64,000 nt of DNA, taken from positions 22,352,479 to 22,416,478 of the forward strand of contig OZ017800.1 of assembly GCA_963969395.1 (NCBI GenBank), written 5' to 3'. Shown here piece by piece: positions 49,181 to 61,155 of the stretch. The DNA is from Pseudoscleropodium purum. Taxonomy: Eukaryota; Streptophyta; Bryopsida; Hypnales; Brachytheciaceae. How positions within the stretch are numbered: the stretch's first letter is position 1; each line of letters opens with the position of its first letter. A program made the position numbers and the translations under genes. The notes beneath the pieces were generated by a model. It saw nothing but the letters and a program-made list of their open reading frames with translations. It searched no databases and had not been told where the DNA came from.

Positions 49181-52100
49181 GAACAAGCTCAATATTCCTC
49201 ATTTGCTTTGGATTAGTGGTTGCTCGAGAGCTAAGAGGCTCAAAAGCATTAAGGTAGGAGGATTGAACTCCAACTGGGCATCAAAAGCAAACATGAGTCA
49301 GAGGTACATTTTGCTTTCTTCAATATACCAACTATGCACATTTCAAGAGGTGGTTGTTTTTGATGACCACAAATGATCACTTTTTCCAATTTCAAAAATT
49401 CATAATTAATTCCACAAAGCTCCAAAAAATATGAAATGATTTGGATTAGATGCCAATTCCTCTTGTCTTTCAAGGAAAATCTATTGAAAAATATTTCAAG
49501 AAGTTTCACCTCCCCAAAAATCAGTTTCAATACTTGTATGGTTGGTTTATGGACCTACTACCTTACCAAACATAATGTCAAGTCTAATAGTTCATCATCA
49601 ATGTTTATATTTGTATTTTTCATAAATCTAAGGGTGTAGAAAGAAAGGTTGCATTATGAATTATAATGCTTTTTTGACTATCCAATGGAATGGTAATAAA
49701 TTTGCCTTGAAAGTCAAACTTGGCATTATTTGTGTTCCAACAAATTGTTTTGTTGTGGCACTTGTGGTTCTTAAATTGTTTATACACTTGCAAATATTGT
49801 TGTAGATAATGGAGAAATAAGGTAATTTGAAGAAAATTTGGACATGTTGTAGTAAAAATAAAATTCTAAAAAAGAAATTTAATTTGAAAAAAAAATTGAT
49901 TTGAAAATTTAATAAAATTAATTAGTGAAAAAAAAGTTTCATTGCAAATAATTTTCTTTCAAGATTCTTAATGAAGTGGAATTAGAATTGTTTTAGAAAT
50001 TCTTGCAATAAGAATTTCATCAATTTAAATTTTTTATTAAATGAAATATTACTAACCAAAATATGATTTGAAACAATTACATATTCCTTAATTTAATCCA
50101 ATATAATTCTCCAAAAATTAAAAAAATACAATATAAATATTTCATACACTTTTCAAACTTTCCACAATTTTTAGGACATATTTGGAATAAATTCTTAAAA
50201 ACATAAATATTTAGAGTTGTATTCTAATCAATAAGATTTCACTCAATAAAATTTTAAAATTCATGAAATTCTTACAACAAAAATTCAAAAAAGAATTCTC
50301 ATTTCATCTAGTAAAGAATCTTGAAAAAATTTATTTGCATTAGAAGTATTTTTCCTAATAAATTTGTTTGTATATTTTTAAATCAAAAAATATTTTTGAA
50401 TTCTTAAAATTAGATTTTGCAAGCATGTTGCTTATACTACAGAATGCCCAACTATTTTGTTGAAAACATCTAATTCCTCGATTGTCTATGACTATATTTA
50501 AAAGTACAAATTTTTTTGGTAGCCACTGCAGATATGATTGGAAATGATTTAAAATTGAAATTACTATGATTTTTTCAAGTAAGAGTGAATGAAATTCATA
50601 TCAAATACAACATATGCCTAAAAATTCTGCAAATTTCATCATAGGTGTATAATATAGTGCCAAACATCTTAGTTTAGTCCAAATTTCAGTATCATTCTAT
50701 AATTCCAAAATTTGACTGTACCATGGTTATAGGTCCAAAGTGAAAATAATTATAAATAGTTCAATTTTTTAATAATTTAAAGTTTGATTAGAAAGTAGAT
50801 TTAATTAACTCAATTACATTTGTTGATCTCAAATTCTGAAAAGATCATTATTTTTAACAAAATTCACAATTAGAGCAATAAAAATACAAATTTGTAAAAT
50901 AGACAGTGAAAACATCTTTTGTGATCCATTTTATTAGAATCTTTTTGCAGAGTAGTCAATAACACCTCAATTATAAGGAAATTTTCCACCAACATTTGTG
51001 AAAATACATCCAAAAAATACTTTAAAATTAGATGAAAAAAAATTCAAGTCTTCATCATATTTTATTCATTTGAAATCATTCAAGTGATGCTTTGTGGTTC
51101 CATAGTTCTTTAAGGATCAACTTTCAAGAATAAAGCCTAAAAACTATTTTTCAAACTTCAAAGTTATTTTCTTTATATGCTCCCATTTTTCAATTAAATA
51201 TGAATGAATTTTTTACAATTATATTTCATGAGTGTAATCACTCATTTTCTATAAGTTATAAAAATTTGACATAGAGAGAGAAAGGATGAAAAGTTGTCAA
51301 GACATACTTAGTTTATAGTAATTCATGGATTATTTTATGTAGGAGTATCAAAAAATATCACTAGAAAGGAAAATTGAATATCATTTATTGAAAATGAGTT
51401 AAGACCAACAAGTCCCTCTTCCAAATTGGATGAATAAAGTATTTTTTTTCATCTTTGAGGCTTTCTTGAAATCATCCAATGGATACTAAACATCCTTTTA
51501 AGCATTTTAGAATTACCTTGGTCCAAGTTTAGGAAATAACATGAAAAAGATTAGGATAGTAAAAGATACAACATGATTAATCCATAAAAAATACAGCTTA
51601 TAATTATATAATCAAATTTCAAAATCTTTCATTTTGGTGTTATTTATGAATGATTTTTTTAACTTTTATTTTTGGAAGAATTAGATGATATAGAATTGCA
51701 CTTTAATTTCTTTTTAATAGTGTTTTCTTAAATTTAATCCACTAATTATAATTAATTTAGTCCTTTTCTACTATTATTTCACCATAAATTAAAATCATTT
51801 TCATCAAGAATACATAATTTCATTTAAAACTTGGATATTAACTTGTTAATTTTTACAATAGTATAATGAGTGCCTATTACTTAATGAATATAAAAAAATT
51901 ATGTGATTACATAATCATGTGATCGAGTAAAAAAATAATTTTCTACTACAATTTGAACACTTTCATATTTTGAATAATATTCAAAAGTAAAATATTTAAA
52001 TGTCAATCTTAATATAAAAATCAATCCAAATGTTGATCATATCAAAACAAAAAATCTATAGATTATTCATAGATGTGCTAAATGTAATCATTGAAATCCT

Positions 52101-54430
52101 TGTGGACAAATTGTATACTCAAGAAGTATGAAGAATTTAGATTAAATATTCTTTCAAATTATTGTATTGTAATGTAGACATTGAATTCAAACTTAAGACC
52201 AATGATTTATGTCCTAAGGAATTTTCCAATGAATCCTGTCTTCAAATTGTCAAATAGATGCATTGTTATGATCATTCATTTATAAATTTATTATAAAGAT
52301 GACAACATTAATGTAATTAATAATTTGAAAAATTCAAAAAATTGTCAAAAAAGACTATTATAGCTTCCTAGCAATTGAATCAAAACACATATAATTAAAA
52401 AGGTGCCTAAAGTTTTCAAAAATCATTGATCTAGTTTGCCCTCCCTCCCAAAATATTTATTAAAGGATTGTCTAATTCATAGAAATTCAACTTGCTCCAT
52501 ATAATCTTAAATCTCTTCTTTAATAATTGTAAACATAGATCACAAAGTTTTTTGCCTTGTCATGTTGACCATTCTAAAGCATAATCTCTCACAAGGAAAA
52601 CCAATATTTCTCACATGCAAAAAATCCTAACACATAAGGTAAAGAATTTAGGGTGTGGAGGTTCAATCAAAGATACATGTAAATGTAGCTACTTTAGATG
52701 AAAGTAGCAACAAACATCCAAATATTATAAAAACAACTTGGATGAATGCTTGAATTATTTTAATATAATTTTAAACTACCAAATTTTAATATATTATTTT
52801 TTGGATTGCCTAGTTGTTTTTTCTCTCTAATTAATTAATAAGCAAAAAATTATCTTGACTACTAGGAAGCTACAATATTGTCTTTTTTTTTGAAATTAAT
52901 AGTAGTAGTACCTTTCCATGTGATTGTACTTAGAGATAAAATTGCTTGTTTTGTGCATATCATATATTTGTTGAAAATTTCAAGTTTATGTGAATTCTAG
53001 TAGAAATAGTGAAGAATTTTTTCATCAACTATAAAATATGCTTAAAAATCTGAAAATTATACATTCAAAGTTCATTTTAGTACAAATTGTAGTATTCATT
53101 TAAAAAACTTTCATATCACTTTATATTTAGAAATGCAATAGTAGGCTTTCAAATTCAAGCTTCAATAAAATGTTCATTTAAAAGAATTTTTCAAAAAATT
53201 TCAAAATACTAGAAACTGCACTTAGAAAACATCATTTTGTGTTTTCTTTTCTTAAAATCAAAGAAATTATTTCAAATGTCCAAATCATGTATTATGGAAA
53301 AAAAGACTTTAGAGAATTGAAATACATCAAGTAAATGTGCCATTTTTTTAATGAAGTAACTCCTATAAAATTTAGAAAGAACTAATATGACTTCAAATCA
53401 ACTTATAGGTTGAACTTCAATATGCTATAATCAACTAAACTTTGTTAGAAAGACAAAAAATGTTTTTCTGGAGTTCTATGCAAAAGCATGCATTATTTAC
53501 AAAGAAGAATTATAGTAGTTTACTAGCAAGATTGTAGGGAGATGCCCATGAAAAGTTATGAAAATAAGTTTCTGACTTTTAAAAAACTTACTTTTACATT
53601 AGACTTGAAATTTTGAATCACTTTCAGTAGTTTGACAACAAGACCAAGCTACTCCAAAAGTTTATTTTTTCCTTACTAAAAAGTCAAAATTATTCCTCAA
53701 ATGTAATTTTTTCCTAATAACATGGAGGTTTAAACATTAAAAAAATTGGCAAAAGCAATTCTAATTCTGAAAAATTTCAAAATTGTTTTCCAATATTGAC
53801 TCCACAAGGAAATCTACCCTTAGTGGTCTATAATAGGGAGAGTGAGTTGATCATGGTTGGTTTTTGAATAAATAATCCAAGTAGTTAGTCATGCAATGAA
53901 TAGAAGGTAGAGAATTGGCACCATAGGCAAGATAGAAGGACATACAAGGGCCTCAAATTTTCTTAAGCCATAAGACATCTTCACTTAATTGCAATACTAG
54001 TCATTTGCCACCATAATAAAGCTACTCATTGATTCAAATATGATTGAGAGTTTGCTCAAACTCAACACTATTGTTCAAAAGAAACCAATCGAAGTTGAAG
54101 AGTTATTTGAAGCAATTAATGAAAGTTGAAGTATTTTGTACTTGAAAGATGTTTGATTAAGTGTACTAGTAGTCTATTGTCACTAATAGGTGTTCTCATG
54201 ACCCCAACGTTGAAAATTTGTAGTATATAATTCATACAAACTCAAAAAGTTCTCAAATACATTGCATTCACCTTTACTTTCATTTGCTAACTTTGACATA
54301 CAATTTGTCTCTTAAATTGTATTAAGAATATTTGGTTTGAAGAAATTGTCTATTATAAGATAATAATAAATTTTTAAGTAAAAAAATTTAAGTAATTTTC
54401 TAATTTTTTAGCTCAAAAAAACTTTGAAAT
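49181..54430. other. 5 kb of AT-rich non-coding DNA, nothing recognised
   Basis: No frame with a recognisable motif, no RNA gene and no clear element boundary was found. The composition and lack of structure suggest old, heavily mutated repeat DNA. Confidence 0.4.
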
Positions 54431-54592
54431 TCAGTATTTTTTTTGCCATGAGTAAGAATGCCACAAAACAAAGTTTGCGCACCCCTCCTCAAAGAGAGCT
54501 TTCTCATGATACTATGAACACGACTAAATGACACACAATTCTAGAGATCTCATTGTAACAAATAAACAAAACTAACAACAAAACTCATTTAA

Positions 54593-55793
54593 CACCTAAA
54601 GGACTAAGGTCTTTTATCTGCCAAAAAACATTCAAATTCCTATTTCTGTAGCAAAAGGTAAAAAAATTAAATTTTTTTTTCTTTCACATCAAACCGTAGG
54701 ATCTTATATCTAACTAATATGAAAATTTGTGAAAAAAATTTCAGAATTTTTAACCGCATAGACTGCAAGATATCTGTGTTTAAAGTAGAAAAAACAAGTT
54801 TTTTAACACATTTGGGAATAGATTTTTTTACTTTGGATATTTTTAAATTAAATTTTTTGCACTACAGAGTTTTGAGCTTTAAATCTTCATGGTATAGAAT
54901 TGAGTTGAGAGTCTAGGGAAAAAAATAATAATTAAAAAAACTTAAATTTTTATTCTTTAAAAAATTGTTAAGTAGAAGTAGGTATGAGATAGAAGGAAAA
55001 TTTAAATTATTAATATCTCTAAAATGGAATTGAAATGCATTAATCTAAGTGGTGAGATTGTTCTTGAAAGAAAGATAAACCATGTGAAACTTTTTTTTGG
55101 AAAAATTGTAAAAAATGCATTCAGAAATGAATCCTACAAGTTGTTTTCTCAAGAAGATGCTCTAATTGTCCCCAAAACAAGATTGTCCATAACTTTCCCA
55201 TGAAGAATTCAAATGTAATGAATCAAGGCTTTCCATTTACACAAAATATAATATATGAGAAAAAAAATTTTAACAAATTTTAAATGAAAATTTTTGAAAT
55301 TTTTTTTGCTTCCCCTCGTTCCCTATTTTGAGCTTATTTGGGCATAACTTTTGTTCATGGGCACTAATTGGAAAAAGAATTATATTCCCACTAAGATAAT
55401 CAATTTTTCTATTTTCAAAAGAAGTTTAAAAAAATCAAGAAATAATTTCAGCCCATAGGTACCTGCCCAAAATTCCATTTGTCCCCCAAAGGAACCATGC
55501 ATTAGAAGAAGTTTGAGGGCTTCGGAAGCCTATAAGTTATCAAGCTACAAACAAGATCGGTACAGCGTTGGAACTGGACTGCTGACATGGTCAAGACCTT
55601 GTCACGTCATTGTTCCCAAAATTTTATTTTATTTTATTTACATTACTTTTTTACATTTGGAGATGACATTTTTTTTTTGAAAAAAAAATTCTGACAATGG
55701 GCCATTCCCCTCATTGTGGGGAACAATTGTAGGGGAATAGGCTTGAAACGGGCTTCCAATGTCCTCAAATTTCTTCTAATGGTTCTTTAAGGG
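54593..55793. mobile_element. TTAA-type non-autonomous element, copy E, in tandem array
   Basis: The element is flanked by TTAA at 54589-54592 and 55794-55797. It starts CACCTAAAGG and ends CTTTAAGGG. Without the M1 insertion it is about 919 bp, close to the 927 bp of copy A. It inserted into one unit of the tandem array at a TTAA: other units read CTAATTAAATGTATAG where this one is split. This related empty site supports a TTAA target duplication. It has no coding capacity beyond a 65-codon AT-rich frame. Confidence 0.82.
55500..55781. mobile_element. MITE-like element, family M1, copy 3
   Basis: This 282-bp unit starts CATTAGAAGAAGTTTGAGGG and ends TCCTCAAATTTCTTCTAATG. It closely parallels copy 1 at 19497-19767, including GTTATCAAG, ACAAGATCGGTACAGCG and the GGGGAATAGGC block. 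It is nested near the right end of TTAA-type element E and so inserted later than that element. Confidence 0.9.
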
Positions 55794-57180
55794 TTAATGT
55801 AAACTAGTATGACTGCCATTGCTTCAATACAATATATAATAAAATAAAAGTAAAATTGATTTTCAAAATTTTTAATTCAAGAAAACTTTTAACTTCAATA
55901 TTTTTTTTTGTTAGTCAAAAACACCCATTAAAAAAAATCTGAACCTCGAGAGGGCTGGTAAGCTTTCCTTTTTCGGCCCCTCATGGTGCAAGTACAATTT
56001 TTTTTAAAATATTTTTAAAAACAAAATAAAAATAATAAAAAATAATAACCTGACTTGGTGCTGATGTGCCTCATTAGATACTTTCATTAAAAAGTAATAA
56101 AATATAAAAATAATAATTTTATTTCCTCTTTAATTGCATAGGGGGGTAGGGTGTTCAAAACCCTAAAACATCTTGAGGGCTAAACTTTTTCCCAATGATG
56201 AAATAAAGTCTATGCACCCTTGCTCATAAATAATTTTCTAAGAGTACCCAAAATGCAACTGGTGGATGCAAGGTTCAGCAAGATTCAGGAGATCTCACCA
56301 TAACAAACAAAACAAACAAACAATCTAATTTTATGTACAAGACTAGTCCAATCCCTTCTTTGCAAAGAGCTTACTAATGGTACCCAAAACATAATTGGCA
56401 AATTCTTGGTTACATAGATTTCATTGTAACCAAAAAAATAAACAAACTAATTAAATATAAAAACTAATATGCCCCGTGTTGTTGCCATAATAAAAGTAAA
56501 AGTAAAAATTTAAAAAATATTTAATTTTTTTAATTCATAAAAAATTTAGACTTCAATAACTTTCTTGTCTTGACTTGGAACATCTTGAAACAAAGTTTGT
56601 GCACCCCTCCTTGCAAAGAACTTTCTAACATGATCCAAATTGCAATTGGGGGATGCATGGTTCCAAAAATCTTACTATAACAAACAAAACAAATAGCCTA
56701 ATTAAATGTATAGATATAGACTAGTGTGCCTTGTGTTGTTGCCACAACCAAAGTAAAATAGAAATAAAAGAATTTTTTTAATTTTTTAATTTGTATAAAC
56801 TTTAAAATTCAATATCATTTACATTGTAGGTCCAAATGCCATAGCTTTGACAATATCAGTATCGTGATTGGAGACACACAGTTCTAAAGATCTCACCATA
56901 TGTAACAAACAACCTCACTTAAGGTATAGATGTATAGAATAGTGTGCCTTGCGCCACTGCCCCAATATAATAAAATGAAAGTAAAAGTAATTTTTTAATT
57001 CCTGAAAACTTCAATTTCTTTTTTGCTGTGAGTTAGAATGCCAAGAAACAAAGCACATAGACCCCTCGTTTCTGATGACACTGAGAACGTGATTGGGGAT
57101 ACCGAGAATGCGACTTGGGGACGCATAGTTCCGGAGGTCTCACTCTAACAAGCCAAGCCAAACGAACCAGCCTCATTTAA

Positions 57181-58870
57181 GTTAAGGTATCGATGGGGGC
57201 AGCGTGGCATGGTGGCATGGGGTGGAGGGGGAAGGAAGGAATCCATGATTGGATAAATTCTCGGCGAGCTGCCCGGGGTTTGTTCAGGCAGGCGCAGCAA
57301 CTGAGACGGAGTTTCACGTGCCCCGAACATGCGTGGATGAAACTCGTCCACTCCGGACCATTGATCCGATCGCCGTAGTACCGACGAAAGCTCGAGTTGT
57401 CAAGATAGAAACCGGCCCCACTGGCCAGTCTCCCAAGGCAGCATAGCTGGCACGATGACGCGGGGAGACGAACAGAACCACCGCCACTCATTCATCCACC
57501 TGGGCGTCACTAAGCAAGCTAGGTGGGGTGGAGTGGAGTAGAGACTAGAGAGGATCAGAGGAGCGTGGTGGTGGGGCAGTGAGTCCAGTTCCGTCCAGGG
57601 AACGCAAGGTGGGGTCGCGACCCACCCCGCAAGGCGAGCGACGGAGCCGGGTGAAGAAACCAGGAAATGGTCGATCGAAATAGAAAGCGACCCGCGCAGG
57701 AAGCAATTAAGTAACTTCAACTTAGTAGTCGATTGCCCGTGGAGCCGCCTCCAGCTCACCGTGAACAGCTGTAATACTCCAGACTAGAATTAAATATATA
57801 TTTTTAGATAGCGATGGATACCCTGCTCGGCGTGGCGGAGGACTTACGAAAAGAAGAAGGGAGGAAGGAAGGAAGGAATAATACGTAAGGATCGAATACT
57901 GATCGGAAGGCAGTGCTGGGAGGGCACAGGGATTTGTGAACCGAACTGAATGAAGCCCACCAAAAATCAAAGCTGAGGTAAGGGAAGGGAGGGGAAGGGA
58001 AGCTAGAACTAGCTACAGGAGGCCGCAAACGTTCGCCGCAAGGCGCTGGGGTGCTGGACGACGTTTCCCGCGTGAGCTGGACTCATGAGCACGATTTGGA
58101 AGGTCTGTGCCTTTCTGTCGGGGAACTGCAGCTTGCTTACCGTAGAGTAGTTCTTGTACCGGGGAAGCCGATTGATTATTCCGTCAGTCAGTCAGGTTCT
58201 GTATCTGGGCAGCGAGCGGACCCAGGTAAAAAAACAAGGAGGAGAGGAAGAGAACACGAAGCTTACTTAGCAGACCGGGGGAATGGAGCCAGTAATTCGC
58301 CAGAGAAGAAGAATTGGGCCTGGCGGGGAGCCGGGGACGCCGGGGGGCGCGCTGCCCGCAGCCCGGTGCCCGAGGCCGCGGGGCCGGGGTGCGGGCGAGG
58401 GGCTGGCGGGCTGGCTGGCTGGCACTCCTGGCAGGCAGGCAGGCAGGCGCAGCGCCCCCATAGCTCGCCGCCTCCATAGCTGGCTTCCTGTTTTGCCAAT
58501 TCCATTGTCTGGCACCATCCCCTGTCTGGTGTTATTGCTCAGCTGCCGAGATCCGTTGAGCTCGCTCGGGCCTCCTCTGCGTGCTCCTTCAGGTTCGTTG
58601 CGCCCTTCTCGCTTCCCCTTCTCATACTTAAGACGCCACCTACTATCATTGTCCATCTAGAACCCTCTGCAGGTGCACAGCGCGCTCCTCCTCGGCGCTC
58701 TCCGTCGTTGTCGTTGTCGTCCTCTTCGTCAGCGTCGCGCCCGTTCTCCCGTGCTTCCCGATTCCCTTGGCCCTCTTCCCTTCTCTGCCTCACGTCTCTT
58801 TACTCCCACCTCTCTCTTCTCACTCCCTCTGCCTTGCTTTAGCTGGTGCTCCGCAGGTTGAACTCTCTTC
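57181..58870 (+). promoter_or_regulatory. CpG-rich promoter/leader island of the downstream gene
   Basis: Base composition changes abruptly at about 57180 from AT-rich to CpG- and GC-rich and stays so to about 58870. The island holds simple repeats: GGAA units at 57859-57878, and GGCT and GCAG units at 58398-58447. From about 58740 there is a pyrimidine-rich stretch (TTCCCTTCTCTGCC, CTCTCTTCTCACTCCC) typical of plant 5' leaders. TTAAATATATATTTTTAG at 57789 is the only TATA-like run. Many overlapping frames on both strands reach 80-140 codons, but they are low-complexity products of GC-rich DNA. The transcription start cannot be fixed by eye. Confidence 0.6.
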
Positions 58871-59358
58871 TATCCGCTCTCGCTGTTTCTGTTGTGATTT
58901 GGCGTTCGTTGCTTTTTTCCTTGTCTGTCCCCTCGCCTATTTTATATTTTTGTGCTTCTGTGGGATTACTTTGGTCTCGAGTCACGATTTTCTGGAACAC
59001 TGCTTTGTCGGTAGAGTTTCAGTCGGCAGCGCACGCATCTTTTAGGTGAAGATGGGAAAGGTTGTCATGTTAAGGTTGTCCCATTTAAGTCATTGCTTAG
59101 GTTGTGTTTCTCCTTTTTCGAACACGAAAGCTCGAGGCTCGGCTTAGAGAGTTGACAACATTTGCTGTCTAGTTTTGTCGGTATGTGTGTTACTTGAAAT
59201 TTAGTTTCCGGCATATATGCTTCGTGGTGACGGTAAGGGCGTGATCGCGTTCTCATGCAGTTTGCTACATGTATCTGGCAGATTTTTCATTTTAACCGCC
59301 CCCTGAAGCGTAAGAGCTAAGTTTTTGAAGCAAGTCTACAGCAGGTGTCGGGAGCAAA
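58871..59358 (+). other. Probable 5' leader, perhaps with an intron
   Basis: The segment between the pyrimidine-rich stretch and the start codon is non-coding. A plausible acceptor, CTACAGCAG at 59336-59344, lies 14 bp before the ATG and is preceded by a branch-point-like GAGCTAAG. Possible donors are CAG/GTTGAA at 58856 and AG/GTGAAG at 59044. A leader intron is common in plants, but which sites are used is unknown. Confidence 0.35.
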
Positions 59359-61155
59359 ATGGCTGAATCGAACGTGAAGATCGCCGACTCAACCCCCGAG
59401 GTGGAAAAAAAGGTTGAAAGCGCACCGGAAACAGCCGCGGAATCTACCTCCGCTCCAACGCCGGCGGCAGAGGGACCCAAGGTCGAGGAAGTGAAGGCCG
59501 AAGCACCTGGACGTAAGTCTCCTAGTTCATTAACTTGTGCGGGAGCGCTATGGGTTACATCGTGAGGGTTCGCGGCCTGAATAGTAGATTTCGTTTCTGA
59601 ATGATAAGTTTAGAGCGGTGTCGAGGCTCTCAAGTGAGCTAAGGACTCTGTCTCTGATTTCTCTGTCTTTTTCCAACCATTTATTAAGGATGCTCAATTT
59701 TCTTTAGTTTGTAGTGCTTCTCAGTTTTTTTCTACATTTATGGTCATTCTTAAACAGTTTTGTTCTGCGTGATAAGTTTTCGAATGATTCTTGCTTTACG
59801 TGACGTCTAATTTACAGATCCATGTGCCCTCTTTAATATTGTATTGTATCATATGTAATAAATCTATTTTGTCTCTGTCCTCTAGCCACGGAGGTAGCGA
59901 AATCTGAAGAAGCTGCTACTCCTGCGGCTGCGGAAGCCCCCAAGTCTGAACCTCCTGCAGAGCCATCTGCTCCTGCCGTGGAATCTAAAGATGTCCCTGC
60001 TGAGGAGGTTAAGCAGGAGACAACCGAGACCCCTGCCGAATCGAAGGGAGACGTTTCGGCTCCTGGTAATTATCTTTTTCTTCTATTTTGAGTGAATCTC
60101 AGCACCAGTACGGTGTAACTTGTACTCAGTTGGTGAGATTACCTGGGGTCTACTTACCGAATATTTTTGCTCACAATTTTTTTTGCAGGAGTTGAGTCCA
60201 AGGCCATCGATACGGCCGCTACCAAATCAGAACACCCTACTCTTTACCAGAAGGTAAAGAAGGCTTTCGACTTTACGAAAAGTCATAAGAGCAAAGAATC
60301 ATCTTCCAAGGAAGCCCCTGCGCCTGCCTCTGAGACCCCTGTTGAACCAGCTCCTGTTGCGGAGACACCTGCAGCCGCTGGGGCACCCGCCCCTGCCCCC
60401 GCCCAAACAACCGCCCCTGCCTCCGGCCCTGTTGCAGAGGAGACACCTCCACCCGCACCAGAAGCACCTGCAGCCGCTGCTCCAGAAAACAAACCTACTG
60501 TCTCTGAAAAGATTGCAGAGAAAACGAATGAGGGGAAGGGTTTCTTCAACAAAGTGAAAAAATCTTTTTTCACGAAGAGCCACTCTTTCAGTGGAAGTAT
60601 CCCTGATTCGAAATTGGGAGCGGCGCCCCATGCACCACCTGCTGCAATTCCGGAAGGAACCAAGGAAGGAACCAAGGAAGCCGAGAGCGTAGGTGATCCA
60701 ACTCCCGCCGCAACTGAGGTGAGATCTTGGTTCCGTTCCACGCTCCTGGTTATTAACCGCCGTTAAAATTATTTGAATTACAACGTGTTCATTTGATATT
60801 TCTGCTTCCTTGGAAACTAATGATTGTTTCTGTTATGAAGACTCCTGCCCCCATTGCACCCGAGTCTGCTGCAGTAGCCACTCCGGCCCCAGTCGCTGCT
60901 GATGTGCCTTCCTCTACTCCTGAGGCGGCGCCGACGCCAGTCGCGGAGGCACCAGCAGCTTCCACTGACGTTACCCAAGCTGCTGAGGAGCCGAAGGAAG
61001 CTGTTAAGGAGTCCGGGGAGGAGAAACCGTCTAAGGAGGAAAAGCCGAAGAAATTTTTCCAGAAGATCGTTAGGAGGCTTCGGACCAAGTCCTCACACAA
61101 TAGTCCTCCGTCGGCAGCACCTGCCGCTGCTCCTGTGGTCGCTGCTAGTGCGTAA
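59359..61155 (+). CDS. Ala/Pro/Glu-rich protein with three basic-aromatic modules (4 exons)
   Basis: Four coding exons join cleanly: 59359-59512, 59886-60065, 60189-60718 and 60841-61155. All introns are GT-AG (donors GTAAGT, GTAATT, GTGAGA; lengths 373, 123 and 122 bp; phases 1, 1 and 0). The start AAAATGGCTG is a good plant context. The product is 392 residues beginning MAESNVKIAD, dominated by Ala, Pro, Glu, Ser and Val, and probably disordered. Three short modules break this pattern: residues 130-144 (LYQKVKKAFDFTKSH), 230-243 (FFNKVKKSFFTKSH) and 360-374 (FFQKIVRRLRTKSSH). They alternate basic and aromatic residues, end in Thr-Lys-Ser, and are separated by Ala/Pro-rich linkers. The layout recalls animal MARCKS, whose basic-aromatic segment binds acidic membranes, but there is no myristoylation Gly at position 2 and no sequence homology is claimed. 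I know no named family. Membrane or scaffold function is inference. Confidence 0.85.

Larger units (their letters stand above)
54431..57180. repeat. Degenerate tandem array, about 220-250 bp unit
   Basis: Each unit has, in order: 'ACAAAG(T)TTGYGCACCCCTCCTTGCAAAGA', a gap, 'GATGCATGGTTC', 'GATCTCACCATAACAAAC', 'TAATTAAnTGTATAGA', 'ACTAGTGTGCCTTGTGTTGTTGCC' and an A/T tract. The GATCTCACC-type anchor recurs near 54545, 56291, 56415, 56667, 56888 and 57136. The array ends at the CpG-rich promoter island of the gene. A TTAA-type element with an M1 element inside it interrupts the first units. The gene-proximal unit keeps CGs that are CA or TG in distal units. Confidence 0.82.

Noticed and set aside
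57789..57806. TATA box of the gene
   Set aside because: It lies about 1.5 kb before the start codon and well before the pyrimidine-rich leader. It could serve, but CpG-island promoters often lack TATA and nothing ties it to this gene.
58051..58793. Several overlapping frames of 80-142 codons on both strands in the CpG-rich island
   Set aside because: They overlap one another on both strands, have low-complexity Arg/Pro/Gly/Ala composition and cover simple repeats (GGCT, GCAG, GGAA). They are expected by chance in GC-rich, stop-poor DNA and lack splice or start context.
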